NCBI RefSeq assembly: GCF_025290835.2
Contig: NZ_JAOCQD020000001.1
Coordinates: forward strand, 1,736,001-1,800,000
Length of the DNA stretch: 64,000 nucleotides
Origin: Aquabacterium sp. OR-4
Lineage (GTDB): Bacteria > Pseudomonadota > Gammaproteobacteria > Burkholderiales > Burkholderiaceae_C
Direction of reading: 5' to 3'
In this document: in pieces, positions 55,279 through 64,000 of the stretch
Layout: each line of letters starts with the position of its first letter
Position numbering within the stretch: position 1 is the first letter of the stretch
Notes under the pieces: generated by a model
Told to the model about the DNA's origin: nothing
Databases searched by the model: none
What the model saw: only the letters and a program-made list of their open reading frames with translations
Made by a program: the position numbers and the translations under genes

Positions 55279-55452
55279 GCAGTGGCGTGGCGGGCGCGGC
55301 CAGGCGCGCCGGCCGGGGTGCGGGAGGTGTCGATGCGGGCGCCCGGCCCGGGGCCTGGCGGCTCATGGCGGCGGGCGTGGGCCGCGTTGCCGATGGCCGA
55401 ACCCATCACCCTGGATGGCCCCTTGATTCTCACCAGCGGCCGCGCCGCCGCG

Positions 55453-55470
55453 TGTAGGCGGCCGCCTACA
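55453..55470. promoter_or_regulatory. Perfect 18-bp palindrome upstream of the hybrid kinase
   Basis: TGTAGGCGGCCGCCTACA is its own reverse complement. Each half ends in the CCTACA of the recurrent motif, so it reads as two fused motif copies. It lies 174 bases upstream of the kinase start at 55278 and 54 bases after the end of the hypothetical gene at 55525 (both minus strand). No gene is seen in 55279-55524. Confidence 0.55.
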
Positions 55471-55524
55471 TTGCACAGGCGGCATTGGCTGACAGACGCT
55501 GCGCCGCGCACCCGCGCGGCGGGC

Positions 55525-56034
55525 TCACCACTGGCTGCTGAGCTGCAGGTTCACGCGCCCGGCACGCGGCTTGACGGTGAGCGTGGTGCTGCCGCTGAGC
55601 TCCATGCGCCAGGCCAGGCTGCGGCGCAGCGCGTCGTGCGGGCCGCGGCGGCTGAAGCTCAGGCCCATGCGCAACTCGCCGCGCGGTGGCAGGCTGGCGG
55701 CGCCATCGGCCAGGCTGTCGGCCAGCGGCTGCAGGCCCGGCCCGCCATGCCGCGTGGCGGCCACGGCGGTGGCCGGCAGCGGCCAGGCCGCCGTGAGGCC
55801 CAGGCCCAGCGTGCCACGCTCGGGGCCCAGCTGCACCAGCGCATGCCGCCAATGCAGCTGCTGCACGCCGGCCGCGCCGCGCGCCGGCACCAGGCTGTCG
55901 AGGATCAGGCCCTGGCCGGCCTGCGGCGCGGCCGCTGTCTCATGCAGCGCGAGCGCCGGCGCGGCCAGGCAGGCACTGCAGGCCGCCAGGGCCCAGGCGG
56001 CAGGGCGGCGGATGGCGCGCAAGGGGCTGGGCAT
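55525..56034 (-). CDS. Hypothetical exported protein
   Basis: The 169-residue product has a clear signal peptide (basic start, [15 protein letters not shown], cleavage near residue 30) and then a strand-rich region with amphipathic segments ([48 protein letters not shown]), ending in a Trp. The terminal strand pattern hints at an outer-membrane or periplasmic beta protein. I recognise no family. The start at 56034 is chosen over 56079 because it gives a standard signal peptide. Confidence 0.65.
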   Translation of the reverse strand: MPSPLRAIRRPAAWALAACSACLAAPALALHETAAAPQAGQGLILDSLVPARGAAGVQQLHWRHALVQLGPERGTLGLGLTAAWPLPATAVAATRHGGPGLQPLADSLADGAASLPPRGELRMGLSFSRRGPHDALRRSLAWRMELSGSTTLTVKPRAGRVNLQLSSQW

Positions 56035-56097
56035 GGCGGGTGCCTGGCTGCGGGTGGATCGGAGCGCGTGGATCGGCAACCCGGGGGCCGGCGGGCC

Positions 56098-56667
56098 TCA
56101 GCGCGGCGCGTGGCCCACGGGATCGGCGTCTTCGTTGTCCATCACCACCGGCTGGCCCCGGCGCTGGGCACGGCGCAGGCGCTCGCCCTCGTGCAGCCAC
56201 ACGGCAACCAGCGCACGCAGGCGGTCGGCATCGGCCGCGGCATCCAGTGCACGCAGCAGCACGGTGTTGCGCAGCTGGTGGCGCTGCAGCTCCTCGGCCA
56301 GCACGGCGCAGCGGGCATCGGCCATGGGGTCGTGCTCACCGGCGCCCAGGGCCTGCTCGGTGAGGCCGCGCAGCAGCTCCAGCCGCACCTCGGCGCGGTC
56401 GACCGACCGTGTGTCGGCGCACAGCTCGCGCCACAGCGGCAGCAGCTGGCTGGCGGTGAGGAACAGGTGCACGCTCAGCGGCGGCAGGATGTCGTGCCAG
56501 GCCGAGGTGGGCGGCTGGGTGCCCGACTGCCATGCGCCAAGGCGACGGCACAGCACCGACAGCTCGTCTTCCACCGGCGCCAGCAGGCGGCGTGCCGGCG
56601 CGGGCCGCGGCTGGGGCCGGTGCGCGGCACTGGGCCAAGGGTGGCGGGTGGGGGCAAGGCTCGGCAT
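56098..56667 (-). CDS. Hypothetical protein, unknown function
   Basis: The 189-residue protein has a Pro/Arg-rich start and then a mostly helical body ([91 protein letters not shown] read as separate helices). No signal peptide or membrane helix. The start at 56667 has a GGAG seven bases upstream. It lies 63 bases before the exported hypothetical gene on the same strand and is divergent from the chemoreceptor. No family recognised. Confidence 0.65.
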   Translation of the reverse strand: MPSLAPTRHPWPSAAHRPQPRPAPARRLLAPVEDELSVLCRRLGAWQSGTQPPTSAWHDILPPLSVHLFLTASQLLPLWRELCADTRSVDRAEVRLELLRGLTEQALGAGEHDPMADARCAVLAEELQRHQLRNTVLLRALDAAADADRLRALVAVWLHEGERLRRAQRRGQPVVMDNEDADPVGHAPR

Positions 56668-56995
56668 GGCAGCACTCCGGTCGCAACAGGGCTTGATCGG
56701 GCGGAGGGTCGGGGCTTTGACGCCACCGCCCCTCCATGCCCTGGATGCTGCGGGCCTGGCCTGGCGGCGCGCGTGCGACGCCGGCGGGCAGCGTCGTGGG
56801 CCCGCAGCGCGCCGGCCTGTGGGCATCGTCCGACAGGCCGGCCCGGCCCATGGCGGCGAAATGCGGGCCGAACGCGCCGCTTATCGCCACCACCGCGCGG
56901 CCGGTGCTGGCGATAGTTGCAACTTTGTTGTCCGCCGAGTTCGGGCTGCCGCTGTGGCTGGCCGCGGATCTTGGCTGTTGTCGGGGTTGATCGAG
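56668..56995. other. 328-bp divergent region upstream of the chemoreceptor
   Basis: TCGTCCGACA at 56826-56835 is a copy of the recurrent motif, 160 bases before the chemoreceptor start. The stretch after 56910 is locally less GC-rich (GTTGCAACTTTGTTG) and probably holds the promoter. No flagellar sigma-28 match was seen and no gene is supported. Confidence 0.4.
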
Positions 56996-58558
56996 ATGCA
57001 GTTCCTGTCCAATTTGAAGATCGGTACCCGCCTGGGTGCCGCGTTTGCCCTGCTGGTGGGCCTGTCCCTGGTGATTGCCGTGCTGGCGCTGGTCGAGCTG
57101 CGTGCCATCCAGTCGAACCTGGAGGACGTGGTGCTCGACAACAATGTCAAGCTGCGGCTCAGCAACGAGATGTCGGAGTCGGTGCACATCGTCTCGCGGG
57201 TCACGCGCACGATCGCCCTGCTTGACGAGCCGCAGGCCAAGCTCGACGAGCGGCAGAAGGTGCTGCAGGCGCGTGCCGCCTACGACAAGGCCTGGGACGA
57301 GCTGAACCGCTTTCCGGCCAGCGAGACCGGCAAGGCCAATCGCGCCCGCATCCACGAAGCCGCCAACACGGCGCGGCCGCTGAACACCCGGGTGCTCGAG
57401 CTGGCCATTGCCGGCGGCAAGGACGCCGAGCTGCTGGCGCTGCTGCTCAAGCAGGCCGGTCCGGCCACCGCCGCCTGGCAGGCCGCGATCGACGAGAACC
57501 TCAAGCTGCAGGAGAACAACAACGCCAAGCAGTACGCGAGCTCGGTCTCGGCCTACGGCACGGCACGTGCGCTGCTGATCGGCGTGGCGCTGGCCTGCGT
57601 GGCCGCCGCGGCGGCCATGGGCTGGATGATCACCCGCTCGGTGACGCAGCCGATGAACCAGGCCCGCGCCGCCGCCGATCGCGTGGCCCGCGGCGACCTG
57701 AGCCTGACGTTCGAGGTGAGCGGCCGCGACGAGACCGCCGAGATGCTGCATTCGCTGTCCACCATGCAGGGCAATCTGTCGCGCATCGTGGCCGAGGTGC
57801 GCAACAACTCCGAGAGCGTGGCCACCGCCAGCGCGCAGATCGCCCAGGGCAATACCGACCTGAGCCAGCGCACCGAGCAGCAGGCCAGTGCGCTGGAGCA
57901 GACCGCCGCCACGATGGAGGAGCTGGGCACCACCGTGCGCCAGAACGCCGACAACGCGCTGCGCGCCAACCAGCTGGCCCAGCAGGCCTCGGACGTGGCC
58001 GTGCAGGGCGGCGCGGTGGTGGGCCAGGTGGTCGAGACCATGAAGGGCATCAGCGACAGCTCGCGCCAGATCGCCGACATCATCGGCACCATCGACGGCA
58101 TTGCCTTCCAGACCAACATCCTGGCGCTGAACGCGGCGGTGGAAGCCGCCCGCGCCGGCGAGCAGGGCCGCGGCTTCGCGGTGGTGGCTGGCGAGGTGCG
58201 CAACCTGGCCCAGCGCAGCGCCGAGGCGGCCAAGGAGATCAAGAGCCTGATCGGCGCCAGCGTCGAGCGGGTCGAGCAAGGCACGGCCCTGGTCGACCGC
58301 GCCGGCCAGACCATGGACGAGGTGGTGGGCGCGATCCGCCGCGTCACCGACATCATGGGCGAGATCAGCGCGGCCTCGTCCGAGCAGAGCACCGGCGTGG
58401 CCCAGGTGGGCCTGGCGGTCAACCAGATGGACCAGGCCACCCAGCAGAACGCCTCGCTGGTGGAAGAAAGCGCCGCCGCGGCGGCCAGCCTGCGCAGTCA
58501 GGCCGGCGCGCTGGTGCAGGTGGTGAGCGTGTTCAAGCTGAACCACGCCGCGCTCTGA
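56996..58558 (+). CDS. Methyl-accepting chemotaxis protein
   Basis: The 520-residue receptor has a first membrane helix at about 10-33, a four-helix-bundle-type periplasmic sensor of about 155 residues, a second helix (about 190-212), HAMP, and the conserved signalling hairpin ([40 protein letters not shown] in the tip). Methylation-type Gln/Glu segments lie on both sides ([32 protein letters not shown]). It lacks a C-terminal NWETF-like CheR tether. It would signal through CheW-CheA. No chemotaxis kinase gene is in the window. Confidence 0.93.
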   Translation: MQFLSNLKIGTRLGAAFALLVGLSLVIAVLALVELRAIQSNLEDVVLDNNVKLRLSNEMSESVHIVSRVTRTIALLDEPQAKLDERQKVLQARAAYDKAWDELNRFPASETGKANRARIHEAANTARPLNTRVLELAIAGGKDAELLALLLKQAGPATAAWQAAIDENLKLQENNNAKQYASSVSAYGTARALLIGVALACVAAAAAMGWMITRSVTQPMNQARAAADRVARGDLSLTFEVSGRDETAEMLHSLSTMQGNLSRIVAEVRNNSESVATASAQIAQGNTDLSQRTEQQASALEQTAATMEELGTTVRQNADNALRANQLAQQASDVAVQGGAVVGQVVETMKGISDSSRQIADIIGTIDGIAFQTNILALNAAVEAARAGEQGRGFAVVAGEVRNLAQRSAEAAKEIKSLIGASVERVEQGTALVDRAGQTMDEVVGAIRRVTDIMGEISAASSEQSTGVAQVGLAVNQMDQATQQNASLVEESAAAAASLRSQAGALVQVVSVFKLNHAAL

Positions 58559-58578
58559 CGCGCCCGGCCCTCGCCGGC

Positions 58579-60681
<2,103 letters not shown>

Positions 60682-60832
60682 GGGCGGGTCTCCTGAAGGG
60701 TGTGGCGGGCCGCCACTGCAGCCCGCCGCCCATTGCAGCCCTCGCCCGCCACGCCGCCCATCGGGCAGGCCGCCGTTGCCGCGTCAGCGTTTGCCGACAC
60801 GCCGCCGCGGGCGCTGCCGGCCCCGGCCGGGC

Positions 60833-61435
60833 TCAGCGGCCCAGGGTGTAGAACTCGTCGTTGGGCCGCATGCTGGTCACGTTGGCCATGCGGTTCGACA
60901 GGCCGAAAAACGCCGCGATGCCGGCGATGTCCCACACATCGTCCATGTCGAAGCCATGGCCGCGCAAGCTGTCGAAATCGGCGTCGCCCACCGCATGGGC
61001 CTGGGTCGAGACCTTCATTGCGAAGTCGAGCATGGCCTTTTGCCGCGGCGTGATGTCGGCCTTGCGGTAGTTGACCGCCACCTGGTCGGCCAGCAGCGGG
61101 TTCTTGGCGCGGATGCGCAGGATCGCGCCATGCGCCACCACGCAGTACTGGCACTGGTTGGCATTGCTGGTGGCCACCACGATCATCTCGCGCTCGGCCT
61201 TGCTGAGCGCGCCCTTCTTGTCCATCAGCGCATCGTGGTACGCGAAGAACGCGCGAAACTCATCGGGCCGGTGCGCCAGCACCAGAAACACGTTGGGCAC
61301 AAAGCCCGACTTCTCCTGCACCGCCAGGATGCGGGCGCGGATGTCCTCGGGCAGATCCTTCAGTTCGGGCACTGGAAAACGGCTGATCGGCAGGGCCTGG
61401 GTTGCGGGCGCCTGGCTGCTGGGCGGATGGCTCAT
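60833..61435 (-). CDS. Peroxidase-related protein of the AhpD/carboxymuconolactone decarboxylase family
   Basis: The 200-residue protein has the AhpD-like redox motif Cys95-x-x-Cys98-x3-His102 (CQYCVVAH) and the surrounding family blocks (LPEDIRARILAVQEKSGFVPNVFLVLAHRP, LSKAEREMIVVATSNANQ). Such proteins reduce peroxides or serve as disulfide carriers. A clean AGGAGATGCC precedes the ATG. It follows the AcuI-like gene by 42 bases and precedes KatE, which supports a peroxide or electrophile defence role. Confidence 0.9.
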   Translation of the reverse strand: MSHPPSSQAPATQALPISRFPVPELKDLPEDIRARILAVQEKSGFVPNVFLVLAHRPDEFRAFFAYHDALMDKKGALSKAEREMIVVATSNANQCQYCVVAHGAILRIRAKNPLLADQVAVNYRKADITPRQKAMLDFAMKVSTQAHAVGDADFDSLRGHGFDMDDVWDIAGIAAFFGLSNRMANVTSMRPNDEFYTLGR

Positions 61436-61477
61436 GGCATCTCCTGAAGCGGTGGGTAAAACGATGGCAACGCGAAT

Positions 61478-62467
61478 TCAGTGCTCACCACCGATGCGCA
61501 CCACGACGCGGCCGCGCACCTGGCCGGCCAGCAGTTCGGGCGCCACGGTGATGGCCTGCTCGAGCGAGATCTCGCGCAGCAGGCTTTCCAGCAGCGCGGG
61601 GTCGAGGTCGTCGGCCAGGCGCTGCCAGGCCAGCAGGCGGTCGGCGGTGGGCACCATCACGCTGTCAACCCCGGCCAGCGTGACGCCGCGCAGGATGAAG
61701 GGCGCCACGCTGGCCGGCCAGGCCATGCCCGCAGCCAGGCCGCAGGCCGCCACGGTGCCGCGGTAGCGCATGGCCGCGCAGACGTTGGCCAGCACCTGGC
61801 CGCCCGCCACGTCCACCGCACCGGCCCAGCGCTCTTTCTCGAGCGGCTTGCCGGGCTGGGCGAACTCGGCGCGGTCGATGATCTGGCGCGCCCCCAGCCG
61901 GGTGAGAAAGTCGGCCTCCTGCACACGCCCGGTCACCGCCGCCACCTCGTAACCGCGCCGGGCCAGCAGGGCCACGGCCACGCTGCCCACGCCGCCGGCG
62001 GCGCCGGTCACCAGCACCGGGCCCTGCGCCGGCGTGAGCCCGTGGCGCTCGAGCGCCAGCACGCACAGGGCGGCGGTGTAGCCGGCCGTGCCGATGCCCA
62101 TGGCCTGGCGCAGCGTGAACGGTGCCTGCAGCGGGATCAGCCAGCGCCCCGGCACGCGGGCGCGTTCGGCCAGGCCGCCCCAGTGCACCTCGCCCACGCC
62201 CCAGCCGTTGAGCACCACGCGGTCGCCCACTGCGTAGCGAGGGTCGGCCGAGCTTTCCACCGTGCCGGCAAAGTCGATGCCCGGCACCATCGGAAAGCGC
62301 CGCACCACCGGCGAGCGGCCGGTGATGGCCAGCGCATCCTTGTAGTTCAGCGTCGACCAGGCGACGCGCACGGTCACCTCGCCTTCGGGCAGCGCGGCAT
62401 CGTCCAGCGCTGTCACGGCGGCCGTCTGCTGGCCCTCGTGGCGATCAATGAGCAGGCCTTGGAACAT
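61478..62467 (-). CDS. acuI: AcuI/YhdH-family acryloyl-CoA reductase-type quinone oxidoreductase
   Basis: The 329-residue medium-chain reductase lacks catalytic zinc ligands and has the NADPH motif [12 protein letters not shown] near 155-166 and family blocks ([40 protein letters not shown]). YhdH and AcuI reduce acryloyl-CoA, a toxic electrophile, with NADPH. Neighbouring TetR and peroxidase-related genes fit detoxification of reactive unsaturated compounds. A GGGAG site precedes the ATG. It starts 77 bases after the TetR gene; that gap holds a GTGG/GTGA repeat. Confidence 0.9.
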   Translation of the reverse strand: MFQGLLIDRHEGQQTAAVTALDDAALPEGEVTVRVAWSTLNYKDALAITGRSPVVRRFPMVPGIDFAGTVESSADPRYAVGDRVVLNGWGVGEVHWGGLAERARVPGRWLIPLQAPFTLRQAMGIGTAGYTAALCVLALERHGLTPAQGPVLVTGAAGGVGSVAVALLARRGYEVAAVTGRVQEADFLTRLGARQIIDRAEFAQPGKPLEKERWAGAVDVAGGQVLANVCAAMRYRGTVAACGLAAGMAWPASVAPFILRGVTLAGVDSVMVPTADRLLAWQRLADDLDPALLESLLREISLEQAITVAPELLAGQVRGRVVVRIGGEH

Positions 62468-62483
62468 GCGGTTCTCCCTGTGC

Positions 62484-62510
62484 GTGAGTGGGTGGGTGGG
62501 TGAGTGGGTG
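62484..62510. repeat. Tetranucleotide GTGG/GTGA repeat
   Basis: The tract reads GTGA GTGG GTGG GTGG GTGA GTGG GTG in the leader between the TetR and AcuI-like genes. Slippage could alter the leader length of the reductase mRNA. Confidence 0.8.
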
Positions 62511-62544
62511 CCTGACGGTGGCTTGGGCCCGGTTGGCCGCCGGC

Positions 62545-63216
62545 TCAGCGCGGCGCGGCAAGCAGCGCAAAAAATCCGGCGGCGTAGTCGTCCAGCGGGT
62601 CGGCGGCCTGCTGCAGCTTGGCGCGCAGCACGGCGCCTTCCCAGCCGATCCAGAAGAAGCGGGCCAGTGCCGGTGCATCGTGCTGCGGCCCGATGTCGCC
62701 GCCTGCCTGGGCCTCGGCCAGGCAGGCGGTGCGCTGCTGCCAGTCGACGAACACCTGCTCAAGCTGGGCGCGAAACGATTCGGGCAGCGTGCCCATCTCC
62801 TGGCCCAGGTTGCCCACCAGGCAGCCGCGGCGAAAGCCGTGGCGCGCCATGCCGGCCTTGGCATCGTCGACAAACAGGCGCAGCCGGGCCAGCGGCGAGA
62901 CGCGCGTATCGAGCAGGCAGCGGTCAAGCTTGCGCGCAAAGTACGCGGCATAAGCCTCGATCAGCGCCTGGCCAAAGGCTTCCTTGCTGCTGAAGTAGTA
63001 ATAGAACGACCCCTTGGGCACCTGCGCCGCGCGCAGCAGCTCGTCGATGCCCACTGCCGAGTAGCCCTTCTCGGTCAGCACCGCCACGCCGCTGCGCAGC
63101 AGCTGCGCACGGGTGTCCAGCCCGCCCGGGGTGCCCGGGTTGCGGGGCGGGCGACCGCGCCGCCGGGGCAGGCCCGGTTCGGCGGCAGGGGTCGGTTTGA
63201 GGGGCTGCTGTGGCAT
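62545..63216 (-). CDS. TetR/AcrR-family regulator (AcuR/NemR-like)
   Basis: The 223-residue repressor has a basic Pro-rich start, an N-terminal helix-turn-helix (about 35-80; [30 protein letters not shown]) and a C-terminal domain with the [12 protein letters not shown] block seen in AcuR/NemR-type regulators, whose Cys can sense electrophiles. It probably represses itself and the AcuI-AhpD-KatE genes until an electrophile or acrylate-like ligand appears. A palindrome at 63254-63268 lies 38 bases upstream of its start. Confidence 0.9.
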   Translation of the reverse strand: MPQQPLKPTPAAEPGLPRRRGRPPRNPGTPGGLDTRAQLLRSGVAVLTEKGYSAVGIDELLRAAQVPKGSFYYYFSSKEAFGQALIEAYAAYFARKLDRCLLDTRVSPLARLRLFVDDAKAGMARHGFRRGCLVGNLGQEMGTLPESFRAQLEQVFVDWQQRTACLAEAQAGGDIGPQHDAPALARFFWIGWEGAVLRAKLQQAADPLDDYAAGFFALLAAPR

Positions 63217-63253
63217 GGCTCGGGTGTGCTGCCGGCCGATTGTGCACAGAATT

Positions 63254-63268
63254 TAGACCGATCGTCTA
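63254..63268. promoter_or_regulatory. Palindromic TetR operator candidate
   Basis: TAGAC at 63254-63258 and GTCTA at 63264-63268 flank CGATC. From memory, it resembles the TAGACC-N4-GGTCTA boxes linked to NemR-type regulators, but one G is missing from the second arm. The flanks (ATTTAGACC, GTCTATTAAAT) are the most AT-rich sequence in the region and would also hold the promoter. TGTGCACA at 63241-63248 is another short palindrome beside it. Confidence 0.7.
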
Positions 63269-63352
63269 TTAAATCCATTCCGCCAGCCTGGCCGCGCTGG
63301 CCATCCCCTTGCCTGCCGCAGGTGCCCGCTGCGCTGGCCAGCGCACGCGGCC

Positions 63353-63362
63353 TTGTCCTACA
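63353..63362 (+). promoter_or_regulatory. TTGTCCTACA motif upstream of the leader and heme oxygenase genes
   Basis: This exact copy of the motif lies 112 bases before the leader ORF at 63475. It is identical to the copies at 130 and 5869. No gene is seen in 63217-63474. Confidence 0.45.
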
Positions 63363-63474
63363 GCGCGCCAGCGCCCGGGCTGATCGCCCCGGCCGGCCGC
63401 GGCCGGCAGCATGGCCTGGCCAGCCGCGCGAGCCCGCCGGCGGCAGATCACAAACCAATCGTGAGGGAGCTGCG

Positions 63475-63588
63475 ATGACGGTTTTGCGCTCGGCATGGCC
63501 GATGAACCCGAGGCGCCGCGCTGCAGGCGCTGCAGCCGATGCAGTCGCGGCTGTCGGCCAGACCGCCCGGACGGGCCGGTGCGCGTGA
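63475..63588 (+). CDS. 37-residue leader ORF coupled to heme oxygenase
   Basis: An ATG with GGGAG six bases upstream opens a 37-residue ORF (MTVLRSAWPMNPRRRAAGAA.., basic and Ala-rich). Its TGA overlaps the GTG of the heme oxygenase gene (GTGA). No ribosome-binding site stands out at that GTG, so translation of the leader may be what delivers ribosomes to it. Function of the peptide itself is unknown; it may have none. Confidence 0.5.
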   Translation: MTVLRSAWPMNPRRRAAGAAADAVAAVGQTARTGRCA

Positions 63589-64000
63589 GCGCGGCCTGCC
63601 CTCGCCACCCGGCCAAGGCCGAGGCCCACGCCGCCGCCACGCTGGCGCCAGCCGCGCCGCCCTCGCTGCACGCCGCGCTGCGCCAGGGCACGCGCCACAG
63701 CCATGCACGCATCGAGGCCGCGCTGGCGCTGGACCGCCTGGGCACCGATCCGCACGCCGTGGCCCGCTACGGCCGGGTGCTGCAGGCGCTGGCGCTGTTT
63801 CACGGCCACTGGCAGCCGCAGGTGCGCGCGGCCCTGCCCGCGGCCTGGCGCGGCTGGCTCGACGACGCGCCGCGCCAGCGCTGGCTGGCCGATGACCTGG
63901 CCGCGCTGGGCCTGGACTGGCCCGACGCGCACACGGGCGATGCACGTTATGAGCTGGGCCTGGTCGACGCGCTCGAGGCCCTGGCCTCGCTGTACGTGGT
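63585..64000 (+). CDS. Biliverdin-producing heme oxygenase, partial (cut by window edge)
   Basis: 138 codons are visible. The sequence LHAALRQGTRHSHARIEAAL contains the expected proximal heme-ligand His, followed by helices with FHGHWQPQV and GLVDALEALASLYVV, the latter leading toward the distal helix. It degrades heme to biliverdin, iron and CO. In many betaproteobacteria such a gene precedes a bacteriophytochrome, whose chromophore is biliverdin; that neighbour would lie outside the window. The GTG start is set by its overlap with the leader ORF and by the length before the first helix. Confidence 0.85.
   Translation, partial: MSAACPRHPAKAEAHAAATLAPAAPPSLHAALRQGTRHSHARIEAALALDRLGTDPHAVARYGRVLQALALFHGHWQPQVRAALPAAWRGWLDDAPRQRWLADDLAALGLDWPDAHTGDARYELGLVDALEALASLYV

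Overview
The window is about 72% G+C with a near-uniform G/C third-codon preference, no rRNA or tRNA genes, no CRISPR array and no recognisable transposase or phage gene. The gene families (PHB depolymerase, DUF2789, standalone receivers, several hybrid histidine kinases, large-subunit catalase, AcuI/YhdH reductase, DUF849/BKACE enzyme, duplicated Liv-type transporter genes) fit a Burkholderiales betaproteobacterium, most likely the Rubrivivax-Leptothrix-Ideonella-Aquincola group. That placement is an inference from gene content and composition only.

Layout. 1-5562: a zinc-ribbon metallopeptidase, a triple-PAS hybrid histidine kinase with two receivers, and a convergent receiver-GGEEF diguanylate cyclase. 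5563-12689: a hypothetical gene, a PHB-depolymerase-family esterase, a class A penicillin-binding protein coupled to a PAP2 phosphatase (peptidoglycan synthesis next to lipid-carrier recycling), an MscS channel and a DUF2789 fusion protein. 12779-16313: metallophosphoesterase plus lipid-kinase operon, then two convergent response regulators separated by a perfect 34-bp palindrome. 16661-20631: a BON lipoprotein translationally linked to a complete four-gene MCE/Mla-type lipid transporter. 20741-29985: two tiny membrane or secreted ORFs followed by an 8.8-kb cyclic beta-1,2-glucan synthase gene.

30031-48749 is the most distinctive part. On the minus strand lie two lipoprotein tannase/feruloyl-esterase-family enzymes, two paralogous GAF-PucR-type regulators, a 3-hydroxyacyl-CoA-dehydrogenase-family enzyme and a TonB-dependent receptor. 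Divergently, on the plus strand, an SDR, a complete branched-chain-amino-acid-type ABC transporter (five genes), a BKACE (DUF849) enzyme and a second SDR form one tight operon. Together they look like an outer-membrane-to-cytosol route for taking up an ester, hydrolysing it, importing the product and cleaving it through a beta-keto acid. The substrate is unknown. Both esterases lack the two cysteines of the family's CS-D-HC motif.

48746-58558: a degenerate ORF and repeats, a PRC-barrel protein, a signalling operon (hybrid kinase, CheR, receiver-kinase with a degenerate ATP-binding domain, DUF1345 membrane protein), two hypothetical genes and a chemoreceptor. 58579-63216: an oxidative or electrophile stress operon-like run (TetR regulator, AcuI/YhdH reductase, AhpD-like peroxidase-related protein, KatE-type catalase) with a palindromic operator upstream of the regulator. 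63475-64000: a 37-codon leader overlapping a heme oxygenase gene cut by the window edge.

Two themes cross the window. A ten-base motif close to TTGTCCTACA or CTGTCCGACA recurs in intergenic DNA, usually upstream of genes. Many proteins also carry in-frame 9, 12, 15, 21 or 27-bp tandem repeats in linkers.
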